Part shown: one piece after another, positions 15,706-24,059 of the stretch
How the letters are laid out: each line of letters starts with the position of its first letter
Numbering within the stretch: position 1 is the first letter of the stretch
Assembly: GCF_003576315.1 (NCBI RefSeq)
Contig: NZ_QWFZ01000039.1
Location: 124,001-188,000 of the forward strand
Length of the DNA stretch: 64,000 nt
Direction: 5' to 3'
From: Henriciella mobilis
GTDB taxonomy: Bacteria; Pseudomonadota; Alphaproteobacteria; Caulobacterales; Hyphomonadaceae
Translations under genes and position numbers: made by a program
The notes under the pieces: generated by a model
Told to the model about the DNA's origin: nothing
Database searches by the model: none
The model's input: the letters and a program-made list of their open reading frames with translations, nothing else

Positions 15706-18135
15706 TCACCCCGCCGCATATTTTTTCGGAAATCTGTCTGCGGAATCGTTGCCGGTTCTATCCCCTTCCTCAACGTGTTCATCCGGTCCGGACGGCACGT
15801 CTCGAATGTCGATGAGGTGGGTCAGTTTGTCGAGCGGCTGGGGACGACTGATCAGGAAGCCTTGAAGTTCATCGCACCCGTTTTCGGTCAGAAACTGTTT
15901 CTGGCCTTCGGTTTCCACGCCTTCCGCTGTGCAGACCATATTGAGCGCCTTGGCGAGTTGCAGTGTCGCCCTCGCGATCGCTCTACACTCTTCGCTGTGA
16001 TCAATATCTTGAACGAAACCTTTGTCGATTTTGAGCTTGTCGAATGGAAACCGTCTCAAATAACTCAGCGAAGAATATCCTGTACCAAAGTCATCGAGCG
16101 AAATCCGCACGCCCAACTCCTTGAACTTGCGAAGGCGTTCAAGTGTGAACTCGGTGTCGCTGAGCAATACGGATTCGGTAATTTCCAACTCTAACCGCGA
16201 CGGGGCGATCTCGTTGACCGCCAGAGCATTGACAATTGTGTTCAACAGATTGGCGCTATGTATCTGGAGTGGCGAAATGTTCACCGCGACACGCATATTG
16301 TCAGGAAATCGCCTGGCGACACGCAGAGCTTCTCGCAAGGTCCAGTCGCCAAGCCGGGTGATAAAACCGGTGTCTTCGGCGTGTTTGATGAAACTTCCAG
16401 GACCTATCAGGCCTCGCGTCGGATGCTTCCACCGAAGCAGAGTCTCGCAGCCAACAATTTCACCTGTGCTGGCGCACATTTGTGGCTGGAAGTAGGTCAG
16501 CAGTTCGTTGTTCTCAAGTGCCCGATGGAGGTCGACTTCGGTCTCACGGCGAATGCGAGCTCTTTCGGCAAGCTCATCTGAAAAGATGCACCAGGTTCGT
16601 TTGCCCGATTCTTTCGCCTGGTAGAGGGCAAGGTCGGCGTGTTTGAGGAGCGTGGAGATGTCTGTGCTGTAGTTATCGATGATCTTGACGCCAATACTCG
16701 CGCCACAATGGGCTGAAGATCCCCAGATTTCGTATGGCGTATTGAGCGTTTCGCTCAAGGCTCGAACTTGCGCGACCAGTTCTTCCTTCCCGCGGCTTTC
16801 AACCAGGATAGCAAATTCATCACCACCCAGACGCGCAATGATGAGAGCGTCCTTTGTCCCTTGTTTGAGCCGCGATGCGACCTGGCAGAGCAACTCATCG
16901 CCTGCCGGATGTCCAAGCGTATCATTCACCCACTTGAAGTTATCGAGGTCCAGCCAGAGAAGTGCGCGAAGCATCCCGTCAGGCGCGGGTGTTTGGGATA
17001 ACTGATCCAGACGTTCGTTAAGGCAGGCGCGGTTTGGCAAAGACGTCAGCGGATCAAAGTGCGCCATGAACGCAATACGATCTTCGATCTCTTTTGACTG
17101 CGAAATGTCTGATGCAACGCCCCGAAAGCCGGAAAAACTGCCCGCGCTGTCAAACACCGGCTTGCCTGTTAGTGACCACCAGACGCCATCCTCGCCGGCG
17201 ACTTGAAGAGCAATGTCACGGAACGGCTGACGGTTCTCCAGATTGCTTATCAGCTGGGTTTTCGCATCATTGTCCGTGAACAGGGATGAGATTGCCGTTC
17301 CCTGCACCATCGCACTTACGGCTGACTTCTTTCCCGAGACCGGAAGTGGGATATCTTCCAGCAATCCGGCTTCATCGGTTTGCCACAACCAGTCCGAGGT
17401 GCTCTCTTCGAAATCACGAAGCAAAAGTCCAATTAGCTGCGCCTGATGCTGAACAGCAGCCCCGCTGAGATGTTGTTCAACGAACTGTCGATAAGACCAG
17501 CGAATCGATATCCAGAGCACGGATGCGTAAACCAGGGCCAGGATGGACAGAAAATCATTTCTTGGGTCGTTGCCGAGCTGAAGTCCAACAACAAATCCGA
17601 TCGTTGTTGGGATGAGGAAAGCCTGGGCCGCTTCCGGGATCCGGCTAATCAGAACAACACCGCCAAACATCATGCCGGCCATGATAATGCTGACAGCCAA
17701 CTGGCTCGTTGCATCATCAAAAGGCATGATCAGGAGCGGAAGAATGCCCCAGATCAGCCCAACAAAAGATGCGAGGCGAGAAAACCGTTCAATCCCCTGC
17801 TGGGTCTTATCGGTCGAACCGGCTATTCCATTCTGCTTTCGAAGTTTGGCCTTCCGACGGGCACGCATATTTGCAATCAGCAGGATGGCCGAGGCGACGA
17901 AAAGCAGGGCCGCCCACAGGCCAAGTAGCCTTATGGCAGGTGAATGCCAGAAGGAAACAATAACCACGGATGCGTTGACGAGGTTTGCCAGCACCATCAC
18001 TGGCGTCAGGCGCCCGGCTGTTTCCAGCTGTCTTGCCCTTATACTGGCCGCCTGATCATCAGGGACGTCGATCGACTGAACCAGGGCGGCCAGTGAATGG
18101 CTATCGCTGTCAATCGCCCGAAAAAACTTTCTCAC
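15706..18135 (-). CDS. Membrane GGDEF-EAL protein with PAS domain (c-di-GMP metabolism)
   Basis: The predicted protein synthesises and/or degrades cyclic di-GMP. Its 809 residues comprise an N-terminal region with about five to six membrane helices (about 45-205), a PAS/PAC sensor (about 225-355, ending FRGVASDISQSKEIEDRI), a GGDEF domain with intact GGDEF at 437-441, and an EAL domain whose signature reads ETL (Glu564 kept), with DDFGTGYSSLSYLRRFPFDKLKID present. The inhibitory RxxD site before GGDEF is replaced by KDAL, so product inhibition is probably lost. Start GTG at 18135 has AGGAG upstream at a proper distance. Divergent from glpK. Which activity dominates cannot be told from sequence. 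Confidence 0.93.
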   Translation of the reverse strand: MRKFFRAIDSDSHSLAALVQSIDVPDDQAASIRARQLETAGRLTPVMVLANLVNASVVIVSFWHSPAIRLLGLWAALLFVASAILLIANMRARRKAKLRKQNGIAGSTDKTQQGIERFSRLASFVGLIWGILPLLIMPFDDATSQLAVSIIMAGMMFGGVVLISRIPEAAQAFLIPTTIGFVVGLQLGNDPRNDFLSILALVYASVLWISIRWSYRQFVEQHLSGAAVQHQAQLIGLLLRDFEESTSDWLWQTDEAGLLEDIPLPVSGKKSAVSAMVQGTAISSLFTDNDAKTQLISNLENRQPFRDIALQVAGEDGVWWSLTGKPVFDSAGSFSGFRGVASDISQSKEIEDRIAFMAHFDPLTSLPNRACLNERLDQLSQTPAPDGMLRALLWLDLDNFKWVNDTLGHPAGDELLCQVASRLKQGTKDALIIARLGGDEFAILVESRGKEELVAQVRALSETLNTPYEIWGSSAHCGASIGVKIIDNYSTDISTLLKHADLALYQAKESGKRTWCIFSDELAERARIRRETEVDLHRALENNELLTYFQPQMCASTGEIVGCETLLRWKHPTRGLIGPGSFIKHAEDTGFITRLGDWTLREALRVARRFPDNMRVAVNISPLQIHSANLLNTIVNALAVNEIAPSRLELEITESVLLSDTEFTLERLRKFKELGVRISLDDFGTGYSSLSYLRRFPFDKLKIDKGFVQDIDHSEECRAIARATLQLAKALNMVCTAEGVETEGQKQFLTENGCDELQGFLISRPQPLDKLTHLIDIRDVPSGPDEHVEEGDRTGNDSADRFPKKYAAG

Positions 18136-18257
18136 CCCGAACTCCTGATCGGAAAATCCGAGTGTGGTTTACGACAAATGTATAAACATCGCAGAAGACC
18201 GAAGCTTGAAATTTGATCTATCTGGTCGCGTGCCTCCAATGCCGCTAGGTTTCCGCT

Positions 18258-19760
18258 ATGGCTTCCACACCTCTCATCCTTTCCATCGACCAGGGGACCA
18301 CTTCTAGCCGATCCCTCGTCTTCGACGCCAACGGCCGAATCGTCTCTTCGGCTCAGTGTGAGTACAAACAGCACTTTCCGAAACCGGGCTGGGTCGAACA
18401 CGTTCCAGACGACATATGGCGCACGACAGTGCAGACGGCTGATGAAGCGATGACTGTGGCGGAACAGCAGACAGGCGGTAAGATCGAGTGCATCGGCATC
18501 ACCAATCAGCGGGAAACCACCATCGTGTGGGACAAGCGGACTGGGCAGGCCTTGGGAAACGCAATTGTATGGCAGGATCGGCGAACTTCCGGCCATTGCG
18601 AGGAACTTCGCTTATCCGGCAAGCTAGACGAAATTGTGCGGCGAACCGGTCTAACGATCGATCCGTATTTTTCGGCAACCAAACTGCGCTGGATTCTCGA
18701 GAACGTCGATGGCGCAATTGATCTGGCCGAGCAAGGCAATCTGGCCTTTGGGACGATTGATACGTTTCTGATCTACAGACTGACAGGCGGCAAGCATCAT
18801 CTGACGGATGAAACGAATGCCAGCCGTACGCTCTTGTACAACATCAACGAAGGCGACTGGGACGACTGGCTTCTGAACCTGTTTGAAATACCAAGGTCTG
18901 TCCTGCCTGATATACGACCAAGCAGCTCTTCATTCGGCGAAACTGATCCTAAAATCTTTGGCCGGAGCATTCCTATACTTGGCGTTGCTGGCGATCAGCA
19001 GGCCGCTGCATTCGGACAAGCGTGCTGGCATCCAGGAATGATCAAGAGCACGTACGGCACTGGATGCTTCATGCTTGCGAGCTCCGGGAACAAGATCGTG
19101 CGCTCCCAAAGCGGACTGTTGTCGACTGTCGCCTGTCGCACAGGCGCTGAACGCCAGTTTGCGGTCGAGGGCTCGATATTCATAGCCGGTGCCGTTTCAC
19201 AATGGCTGAGAGACGAACTCCACATAATCGAGGACGCCGCTGAAACAGAAAGTCTAGCAGCGTCGGTATCAAGCAATGAAGGCGTCTACGTCGTGCCGGC
19301 CTTTACGGGCCTGGGCGCCCCTCACTGGGACAGCACAGCCCGCGGTGCGATATTTGGACTGACACGAAACACCGGCCGGGCGGTCCTGACTCGCGCCGCA
19401 ATCGAAGCGGTCGCTTATCAGACAAACGATCTCGTGGCGTCCCTCATTTCCGACGGTCTCTCAGTCGACGCCATCCGCGTTGATGGTGGCATGGTCGCAA
19501 ATAGCTGGTTTCTGCAATTCCTGTCGGATATTCTGGAAGTGCGTATCGACCGCCCGGTGATTATCGAAAGCACCGCGCGGGGGGCCGCTTTCTTGGCAGG
19601 CCTCAAGGCAGGCATTTTTTCCAATACGGAACAGCTTGAGGAATTGTGGGCGCACGATCGTCAATTTACACCGTCCATGCTGGCCTCAGAACGGCAAGCC
19701 CTTGTTTCGGGCTGGCAAGCAGCCGTAAAGGCTACGCTCTTTCACGCCAGCCTGAATTGA
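18258..19760 (+). CDS. glpK: Glycerol kinase
   Basis: The enzyme phosphorylates glycerol to sn-glycerol 3-phosphate in the cytoplasm with ATP. The 500-residue protein has the FGGY-kinase phosphate motif [16 protein letters not shown] at the N-terminus, [26 protein letters not shown], and the family signatures YGTGCFML and [19 protein letters not shown]. Length and motifs are canonical. There is no glpF or glpD next to it; the neighbours are a divergent c-di-GMP gene and a convergent tRNA. The 122-bp divergent region upstream shows no recognised operator. Confidence 0.96.
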   Translation: MASTPLILSIDQGTTSSRSLVFDANGRIVSSAQCEYKQHFPKPGWVEHVPDDIWRTTVQTADEAMTVAEQQTGGKIECIGITNQRETTIVWDKRTGQALGNAIVWQDRRTSGHCEELRLSGKLDEIVRRTGLTIDPYFSATKLRWILENVDGAIDLAEQGNLAFGTIDTFLIYRLTGGKHHLTDETNASRTLLYNINEGDWDDWLLNLFEIPRSVLPDIRPSSSSFGETDPKIFGRSIPILGVAGDQQAAAFGQACWHPGMIKSTYGTGCFMLASSGNKIVRSQSGLLSTVACRTGAERQFAVEGSIFIAGAVSQWLRDELHIIEDAAETESLAASVSSNEGVYVVPAFTGLGAPHWDSTARGAIFGLTRNTGRAVLTRAAIEAVAYQTNDLVASLISDGLSVDAIRVDGGMVANSWFLQFLSDILEVRIDRPVIIESTARGAAFLAGLKAGIFSNTEQLEELWAHDRQFTPSMLASERQALVSGWQAAVKATLFHASLN

Positions 19761-19785
19761 CTTAGCAACTTTCAGAACCGGTAAA

Positions 19786-19862
19786 TGGTCGGAGCGGCGG
19801 GATTCGAACCCACGACCCCTTGTCCCCCAGACAAGTGCGCTACCGGGCTGCGCTACGCTCCG
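19786..19862 (-). tRNA. tRNA-Pro (GGG), CCA encoded
   Basis: This is a 77-nt cloverleaf on the minus strand. Acceptor CGGAGCG pairs fully with CGCTCCG, the discriminator is A and CCA is encoded. The anticodon stem CTTGT/ACAAG encloses CTGGGGG with anticodon GGG. The T arm has GGTTCGAATCC. Confidence 0.97.
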
Positions 19863-19872
19863 ACGTCGAGTG

Positions 19873-19900
19873 CTTTAGTCTCGCCTGCAGATGATTGCAA
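19873..19900 (-). promoter_or_regulatory. Possible promoter of tRNA-Pro
   Basis: On the minus strand TTGCAA (19900-19895), 16 bp, then CTAAAG (19878-19873), ending 10 bp before the mature tRNA. The same stretch contains AGTCTCG/CGAGACT arms that could form a hairpin after merR. Weak evidence. Confidence 0.35.
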
Positions 19901-19914
19901 TGACCGAGACTGCT

Positions 19915-20406
19915 TCACGCAGCCTTGGCGAGCCGGGCCTTGTCCAGACGTGCCTTGATGTCGACCAGATCCGCCAGCATCGACTCCAGCCGTTCTCGGG
20001 AATCGCTGTCCTCCGATACCGCTTTCTCGCCAGATGCAAATGCGGTGCGGATACTTTCCTGAAGCTCCCGTGCAGGGCTTCGCTGAGGAACGTCCTGACT
20101 TCCTGCCGAAAGCGTGGCCTGTCCGGCGAGAACGCGTGCGATCCCCTGCTCGTTGATAAGTTGCTGAGCGCCTTTAAGCGTCATGCCACGCTCATGTACG
20201 AGCAACTGGATGGCCCGCAGGGCCTCCATGTCCTCCGGCCGGAACATGCGACGACCATCAGGCCGCTTCAGAGGTTTCAGATGCCGGGTAAACTTCCCCT
20301 CCCAATAGCGCAGCACGTGCGGTTGCAAGCCGAGTTCATCCGCCGCTTCACCGATGGACCGGTAGGCATCGGCGGACTTTTCGACTTTCTTGGCAGCTGC
20401 TGACAT
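19915..20406 (-). CDS. MerR family transcriptional regulator
   Basis: This DNA-binding regulator has 163 residues with the MerR winged-helix segment YRSIGEAADELGLQPHVLRYWEGKF (about residues 15-39) and RRMFRPEDMEALRAIQLLVHERGMTLKGAQQLI. The C-terminal part is coiled-coil-like and lacks the cysteines of metal-sensing MerR proteins. In alphaproteobacteria this member always follows ihfA in the plsX-fabH-ihfA block; its regulon is unknown. It starts 20 nt after ihfA, with GAGGGAATCCCAA upstream. The last gene of the operon, it faces tRNA-Pro in tandem on the same strand. Confidence 0.88.
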   Translation of the reverse strand: MSAAAKKVEKSADAYRSIGEAADELGLQPHVLRYWEGKFTRHLKPLKRPDGRRMFRPEDMEALRAIQLLVHERGMTLKGAQQLINEQGIARVLAGQATLSAGSQDVPQRSPARELQESIRTAFASGEKAVSEDSDSRERLESMLADLVDIKARLDKARLAKAA

Positions 20407-20426
20407 TTGGGATTCCCTCTTTCTAA

Positions 20427-20723
20427 TTAATTGCCGTCTTCGACCTTGCTCTTCAGCATGGGAGAGGGCTTGAACGTGACCACGCGTCTAGCTGAAATCT
20501 TAGCCTCAACACCGGTTTTTGGATTGCGGCCCGCACGGGCAGATTTCTTGCGAACAACGAAATTGCCGAATCTCGAAAGTTTGACCTCGTTCTCGTGTTC
20601 GAGGCTTTTCCCAATCAATTCGAGCATCCGGTCGAGAATGTCGCCGGACTCCTGCCTGGTAATTCCGACTTCCCGTACAATGGCATCGGCTAGTTCGACG
20701 CGAGTTATGGTTTTGCTGGTCAC
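20427..20723 (-). CDS. ihfA: Integration host factor subunit alpha, GTG start
   Basis: This is a DNA-bending nucleoid protein, half of the IHF heterodimer. The 98 residues begin TSKTITRVELADAIVREVG, then GDILDRMLELIGKSLEHENEVKLSRFGNF and the DNA-binding arm region ARAGRNPKTGVEAKISARRVVTFKPSPMLK, in which NPKTG supplies the intercalating proline. Start GTG at 20723 is chosen because AGAGGAG lies 8 nt upstream and the next in-frame ATG at 20801 would run through fabH without homology. It sits 50 nt after the fabH stop within the operon. Confidence 0.95.
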   Translation of the reverse strand: MTSKTITRVELADAIVREVGITRQESGDILDRMLELIGKSLEHENEVKLSRFGNFVVRKKSARAGRNPKTGVEAKISARRVVTFKPSPMLKSKVEDGN

Positions 20724-20773
20724 GTAATCAGCTCCTCTGGTTAACAGATACGGCCGATATCTTAACGAAAGAA

Positions 20774-21742
20774 TTACAGCCGGAAGAGAGTGGCACCCCA
20801 CGAAAAGCCACCCCCCATGGCTTCACTTAGCACAAGATCGCCGGTTTTTATCCTCTGGTCTTCTATTGCCGTGTGTAGGGCGAGCGGTATTGAGGCTGCT
20901 GATGTGTTCCCGTGACGGGAAACAGTCGATACGACCTTGTCTTCATCCAGTCCGAGCCGTTTAGCGACACCATTCAATATCCGCTGGTTGGCCTGGTGGG
21001 GAACAAACCAGTCAACATCATCAATCGTGTGACCTGTATCATCAAGCACACGCTCGATCGCGCTGGAAATATTCGTCACAGCATGCCGGAAAACCTGATT
21101 CCCTTGCATGCGGACATGACCGATGGTGCCTGTCGAAGAGACCCCGCCATCGACGTAGAGCAAATCGCTTTTGGTACCATCCGTCCGGATATGATGCGCG
21201 ATCACACCTTCATCCGCGGCACCTTCGTCCGCCTGCAACACTGCTGCGCCGCTTCCGTCGCCGAAGAGAACGCATGTTGAGCGGTCAGACCAGTCCAGAA
21301 TTCGCGTAAACGTCTCTGCCCCGATAACAAGCGCAGTCTTGAAAAGTCCCTGACGCAACATGGAATCTGCAGTAGCCATGGCGAATAGAAAACCCGAGCA
21401 TACCGCCTGGACGTCAAACGCGGCACCCCCGGAGATGCCGAGTTTGGCCTGAACGGCGGTCGCCGTTGCGGGAAAGGTCCTGTCAGGTGTTGTGGTGGCA
21501 AGAACAATCAAATCAACGTCGCTCGCGACCAGGCCTGCATTCTTCAAGGCAACCTTCGCGGCTTCCGTGGCCAAGTCCGATGTCAGCTCTCCCTCCGCCG
21601 CAATATGGCGTTGATGGATACCCGTCCGTTCGCGGATCCAGTCATCAGACGTGTCGACCATTTTAGCCAGATCGTCATTGGTCAGAACACGGCTTGGCAG
21701 ATAGGCCCCCGTGCCTCGAATAAAACTTTTCGTGGTCTTCAT
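20774..21742 (-). CDS. fabH: Beta-ketoacyl-ACP synthase III
   Basis: The enzyme condenses acetyl-CoA with malonyl-ACP to start fatty acid synthesis. The 322-residue protein shows [28 protein letters not shown], the active-site Cys115 in [10 protein letters not shown], the histidine in VPHQANQRI, Asn in [13 protein letters not shown] and the C-terminal [13 protein letters not shown]. Its ATG shares one base with the plsX stop (TAATG on the minus strand), so it is coupled to plsX. The order plsX-fabH-ihfA-merR is the standard alphaproteobacterial arrangement. Confidence 0.97.
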   Translation of the reverse strand: MKTTKSFIRGTGAYLPSRVLTNDDLAKMVDTSDDWIRERTGIHQRHIAAEGELTSDLATEAAKVALKNAGLVASDVDLIVLATTTPDRTFPATATAVQAKLGISGGAAFDVQAVCSGFLFAMATADSMLRQGLFKTALVIGAETFTRILDWSDRSTCVLFGDGSGAAVLQADEGAADEGVIAHHIRTDGTKSDLLYVDGGVSSTGTIGHVRMQGNQVFRHAVTNISSAIERVLDDTGHTIDDVDWFVPHQANQRILNGVAKRLGLDEDKVVSTVSRHGNTSAASIPLALHTAIEDQRIKTGDLVLSEAMGGGFSWGATLFRL

Positions 21743-22779
21743 TACTCAACCGTTTCCGGCGCAATTCCGAGTTGGGATACGCGTTTCAAGCCTGAGGAGA
21801 CTTCTTCCATATAGTGGCTGTTGGCAAGGTCCGCCGCCAGTTTAATAGCGGTCGCGAACCCTTCGGCGTCTGTCCCGCCGTGACTTTTAACAATCACACC
21901 GTTGAGACCCAACAGGACCCCGCCGTTTACACTCGAAGGGTTGAGCTTTGTGCGCAGGTCCCGCAATCCAGAGGCTGCGAGCGCTGCACCCGCCTTGGAC
22001 AGCAAACTCGACGTTAGTGCTTCCCTGACATATCGCGACACAAGGCGTGCTGTGCCTTCGGCTGTCTTCAAAGCAACATTGCCCGTGAAGCCATCTGTTA
22101 CGATAACATCGGCGACACCCATCGAAATATCGTTGCCTTCAACGTATCCCTTGAACTCGATTCCAATGTCCCGTGTCCGCATGATTTCACTGGCGAACTT
22201 TACCGCGTCCCGCCCTTTTTCATCTTCCGCCCCAATGTTCAGGAGCCCGACCGTTGGACGCTTCGTGCCAAATACTGCGCGGGCGTAGGCTTCGCCCATG
22301 ACGGCGAACTCAACCAGTTGGTCCGCATCCGCATCGAGATTGGCACCGACATCCAGAACAACCGAACGACCATTCAGAGTTGGCCAGATCGCCGTCATGG
22401 CTGGGCGATGAACGCCGGGCATCTTGCGCAGGATCATCATCGACATGGCCATGAGGGCACCCGTATTCCCCGCGGAAACGCCGGCAGAGGCTTCACCCTG
22501 CTTCACCGATTCGATCATGCCCCACATGCTGGTCGTCTTGCCTTTTCGCAGAGCGGAGGATGGCTTCGCGCTCATGCTGACAACATCGGGGTGATCAATC
22601 AGTGCGCAGCGGCTTGCCAGCTTGTGCTTTGCGACTAGCGGAGCGAGTGCGTCTGATTGGCCGTGAAGAAGAAAATTGACATCCGATCGCCTCTGGCAAA
22701 AGAGCTGCAGCCCTTCCAGAACCACTTCAGGGGCGTGATCGCCCCCCATCGCGTCAATCGATAGAGTTACTGAGGACAT
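21742..22779 (-). CDS. plsX: Phosphate acyltransferase PlsX
   Basis: The enzyme makes acyl-phosphate from acyl-ACP for phosphatidic acid synthesis. The 345 residues include [19 protein letters not shown] at the start, [45 protein letters not shown] and [18 protein letters not shown]. Usually a DUF177 gene and often rpmF precede plsX; here neither does. The gene upstream, 97 nt away, is the CBP3-like chaperone gene. It is coupled to fabH by a one-base overlap. Confidence 0.97.
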   Translation of the reverse strand: MSSVTLSIDAMGGDHAPEVVLEGLQLFCQRRSDVNFLLHGQSDALAPLVAKHKLASRCALIDHPDVVSMSAKPSSALRKGKTTSMWGMIESVKQGEASAGVSAGNTGALMAMSMMILRKMPGVHRPAMTAIWPTLNGRSVVLDVGANLDADADQLVEFAVMGEAYARAVFGTKRPTVGLLNIGAEDEKGRDAVKFASEIMRTRDIGIEFKGYVEGNDISMGVADVIVTDGFTGNVALKTAEGTARLVSRYVREALTSSLLSKAGAALAASGLRDLRTKLNPSSVNGGVLLGLNGVIVKSHGGTDAEGFATAIKLAADLANSHYMEEVSSGLKRVSQLGIAPETVE

Positions 22780-22876
22780 TTCAAGTTCTTACCCGCTGCC
22801 AGAGTCGGGGAAAGTACGCCCCTGCCCTCCGATCCGCAACATGTGGAACGCAAGCAGGCTGCGCATGACCATGCAC

Positions 22877-23401
22877 CTACCAAGGCGCCTTGCCTGCGAG
22901 AAGAGCTTCATCCGCGACGGACGGGAGCATCTGCGCATCCTGAACGATTATCTCGGCGACCTCCAAAGCCCCTCCTGGAGATGTAACTTCATTTCGTTCG
23001 AAGACGTTGGCCAGAGACTCGACGGCCTGCTCAGACTCGAGAGCCTCCTTGGCCGCCCTGGCCAGACCAAAGAAGCGTTCCCCAAGCTTTCGAACCTTTC
23101 TGGCAATTGACGCATCACCCACACCAGTTTCCCGGAGCGCGCCGTCAATGTCGCTGAAGACCCTATCGTTCAAGATCCTGGAGATCGCCTGTCCCTGCTC
23201 CCCTGCTTTCTCAAGTCTGGGGAACAGCAGAGCCGAGTACAGACAAATTGCATTGAAGCGCCCGTCGAACGTGTCGGGTATTTTATCTTCACCGAACAAG
23301 ACCGGATCACGCGCCTTGCCCACAATTGCATGGTGAAGCCGTTTGGCGACCTCTTCCGACTTTCGACGATTTGAACGCTTGAAGTGCCGCAACAAACTCA
23401 C
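22877..23401 (-). CDS. Ubiquinol-cytochrome c chaperone (CBP3-like) family protein, GTG start
   Basis: Homologues of yeast Cbp3 assist assembly of cytochrome b in the bc1 complex; alphaproteobacterial members are small soluble proteins of this type. The 174 residues contain YSALLFPRLEKAG, FSDIDGALRETGVGDASIARKVRKLGERFFG and LANVFERNEV, the family pattern, with no membrane segment. Start GTG at 23401 has GGAG 8 nt upstream. The position next to bamE (divergent, 70 bp) and plsX is conserved in the class. Its bacterial role is inferred from the family only. Confidence 0.85.
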   Translation of the reverse strand: MSLLRHFKRSNRRKSEEVAKRLHHAIVGKARDPVLFGEDKIPDTFDGRFNAICLYSALLFPRLEKAGEQGQAISRILNDRVFSDIDGALRETGVGDASIARKVRKLGERFFGLARAAKEALESEQAVESLANVFERNEVTSPGGALEVAEIIVQDAQMLPSVADEALLAGKAPW

Positions 23402-23471
23402 TTATGCGCTCCGTAACTTGCCAATCCGATGATGTCGCCTGTAATCCAGTGGGAACAGGAAGGAAAGCCGC

Positions 23472-23951
23472 ATGAGCAAAACGATTATAGCCGCAAGTCT
23501 GGCCCTCGCCTGCTTCTCAGCCACAGGCTGTATATCAACTGTGAAAGCCTATCATGGCTACGCACCAGACGAGATTAACCCGGCCGATGTGGAGCCAGGT
23601 CTCGATACGCGCTCCAGCGTTCTGGCACAGCTTGGCTCTCCGAGCACGGAAAGCGTATTCGACGACAACACCTGGATGTATATCACGACGATACAGGAGC
23701 GCTTCGCTTTTTTCCGTCCGGAGATTTCCACGCGAACCATCACAGCGATTCGATTCAGCGAAGAAGACGTCGTCGAAGAAGTTCTCAAATATAATCAGGA
23801 CGATGGCCGCGTGATTAGCTACGCCTCCAGAGAAACCCCAACACGTGGCCGCGAGCTTGGCCTATGGGAGCAGATCTTTGGCACAGTGGGCCAGGTTGCC
23901 TTGCCTGCAACCGACGAGGCCACGCCTGGCAATCCGACGGGACGCCGCTAG
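23472..23951 (+). CDS. bamE: Outer membrane protein assembly factor BamE (SmpA/OmlA) lipoprotein
   Basis: This is a lipoprotein component of the BAM complex that inserts beta-barrel proteins. The 159 residues start with a lipoprotein signal, MSKTIIAASLALACFSATGC, where the final Cys at 20 would be lipidated. The SmpA domain includes VEPGLDTRSSVLAQLGSPSTES, DDNTWMYITTIQERFAFFRPE and TRTITAIRFSEEDVVEEVLKY. The ribosome binding site AGGAAGGAAAG is strong. A terminator hairpin at 23989-24020 follows. The C-terminal 30 residues are less conserved and proline/threonine-rich. Confidence 0.93.
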   Translation: MSKTIIAASLALACFSATGCISTVKAYHGYAPDEINPADVEPGLDTRSSVLAQLGSPSTESVFDDNTWMYITTIQERFAFFRPEISTRTITAIRFSEEDVVEEVLKYNQDDGRVISYASRETPTRGRELGLWEQIFGTVGQVALPATDEATPGNPTGRR

Positions 23952-23988
23952 AGACGACGGCTTTAGAATTCTTTTTGTTCGAAAATGA

Positions 23989-24020
23989 AAGCCCTCCCGC
24001 TTCGTCTGCGGGAGGGCTTA
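23989..24020. terminator. Bidirectional terminator between bamE and hppA
   Basis: AAGCCCTCCCGC (23989-24000) pairs perfectly with GCGGGAGGGCTT (24008-24019) across a 7-nt loop. Moderately T-rich flanks on both strands suit the two converging genes. Confidence 0.8.
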
Positions 24021-24059
24021 GCTTTTGAAAGCGACCGATTACTGTTCGGCCGCCAGACC

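Noticed and set aside
16258-16581. Small open frames antisense to the EAL domain as separate genes
   Set aside because: They are shadows within the GGDEF-EAL gene and lack ribosome binding sites.
18136-18257. GTTTA...TAAAC partial inverted repeat in the glpK divergent region as a GlpR site
   Set aside because: The arms are only five bases and spacing does not match known repressor sites.
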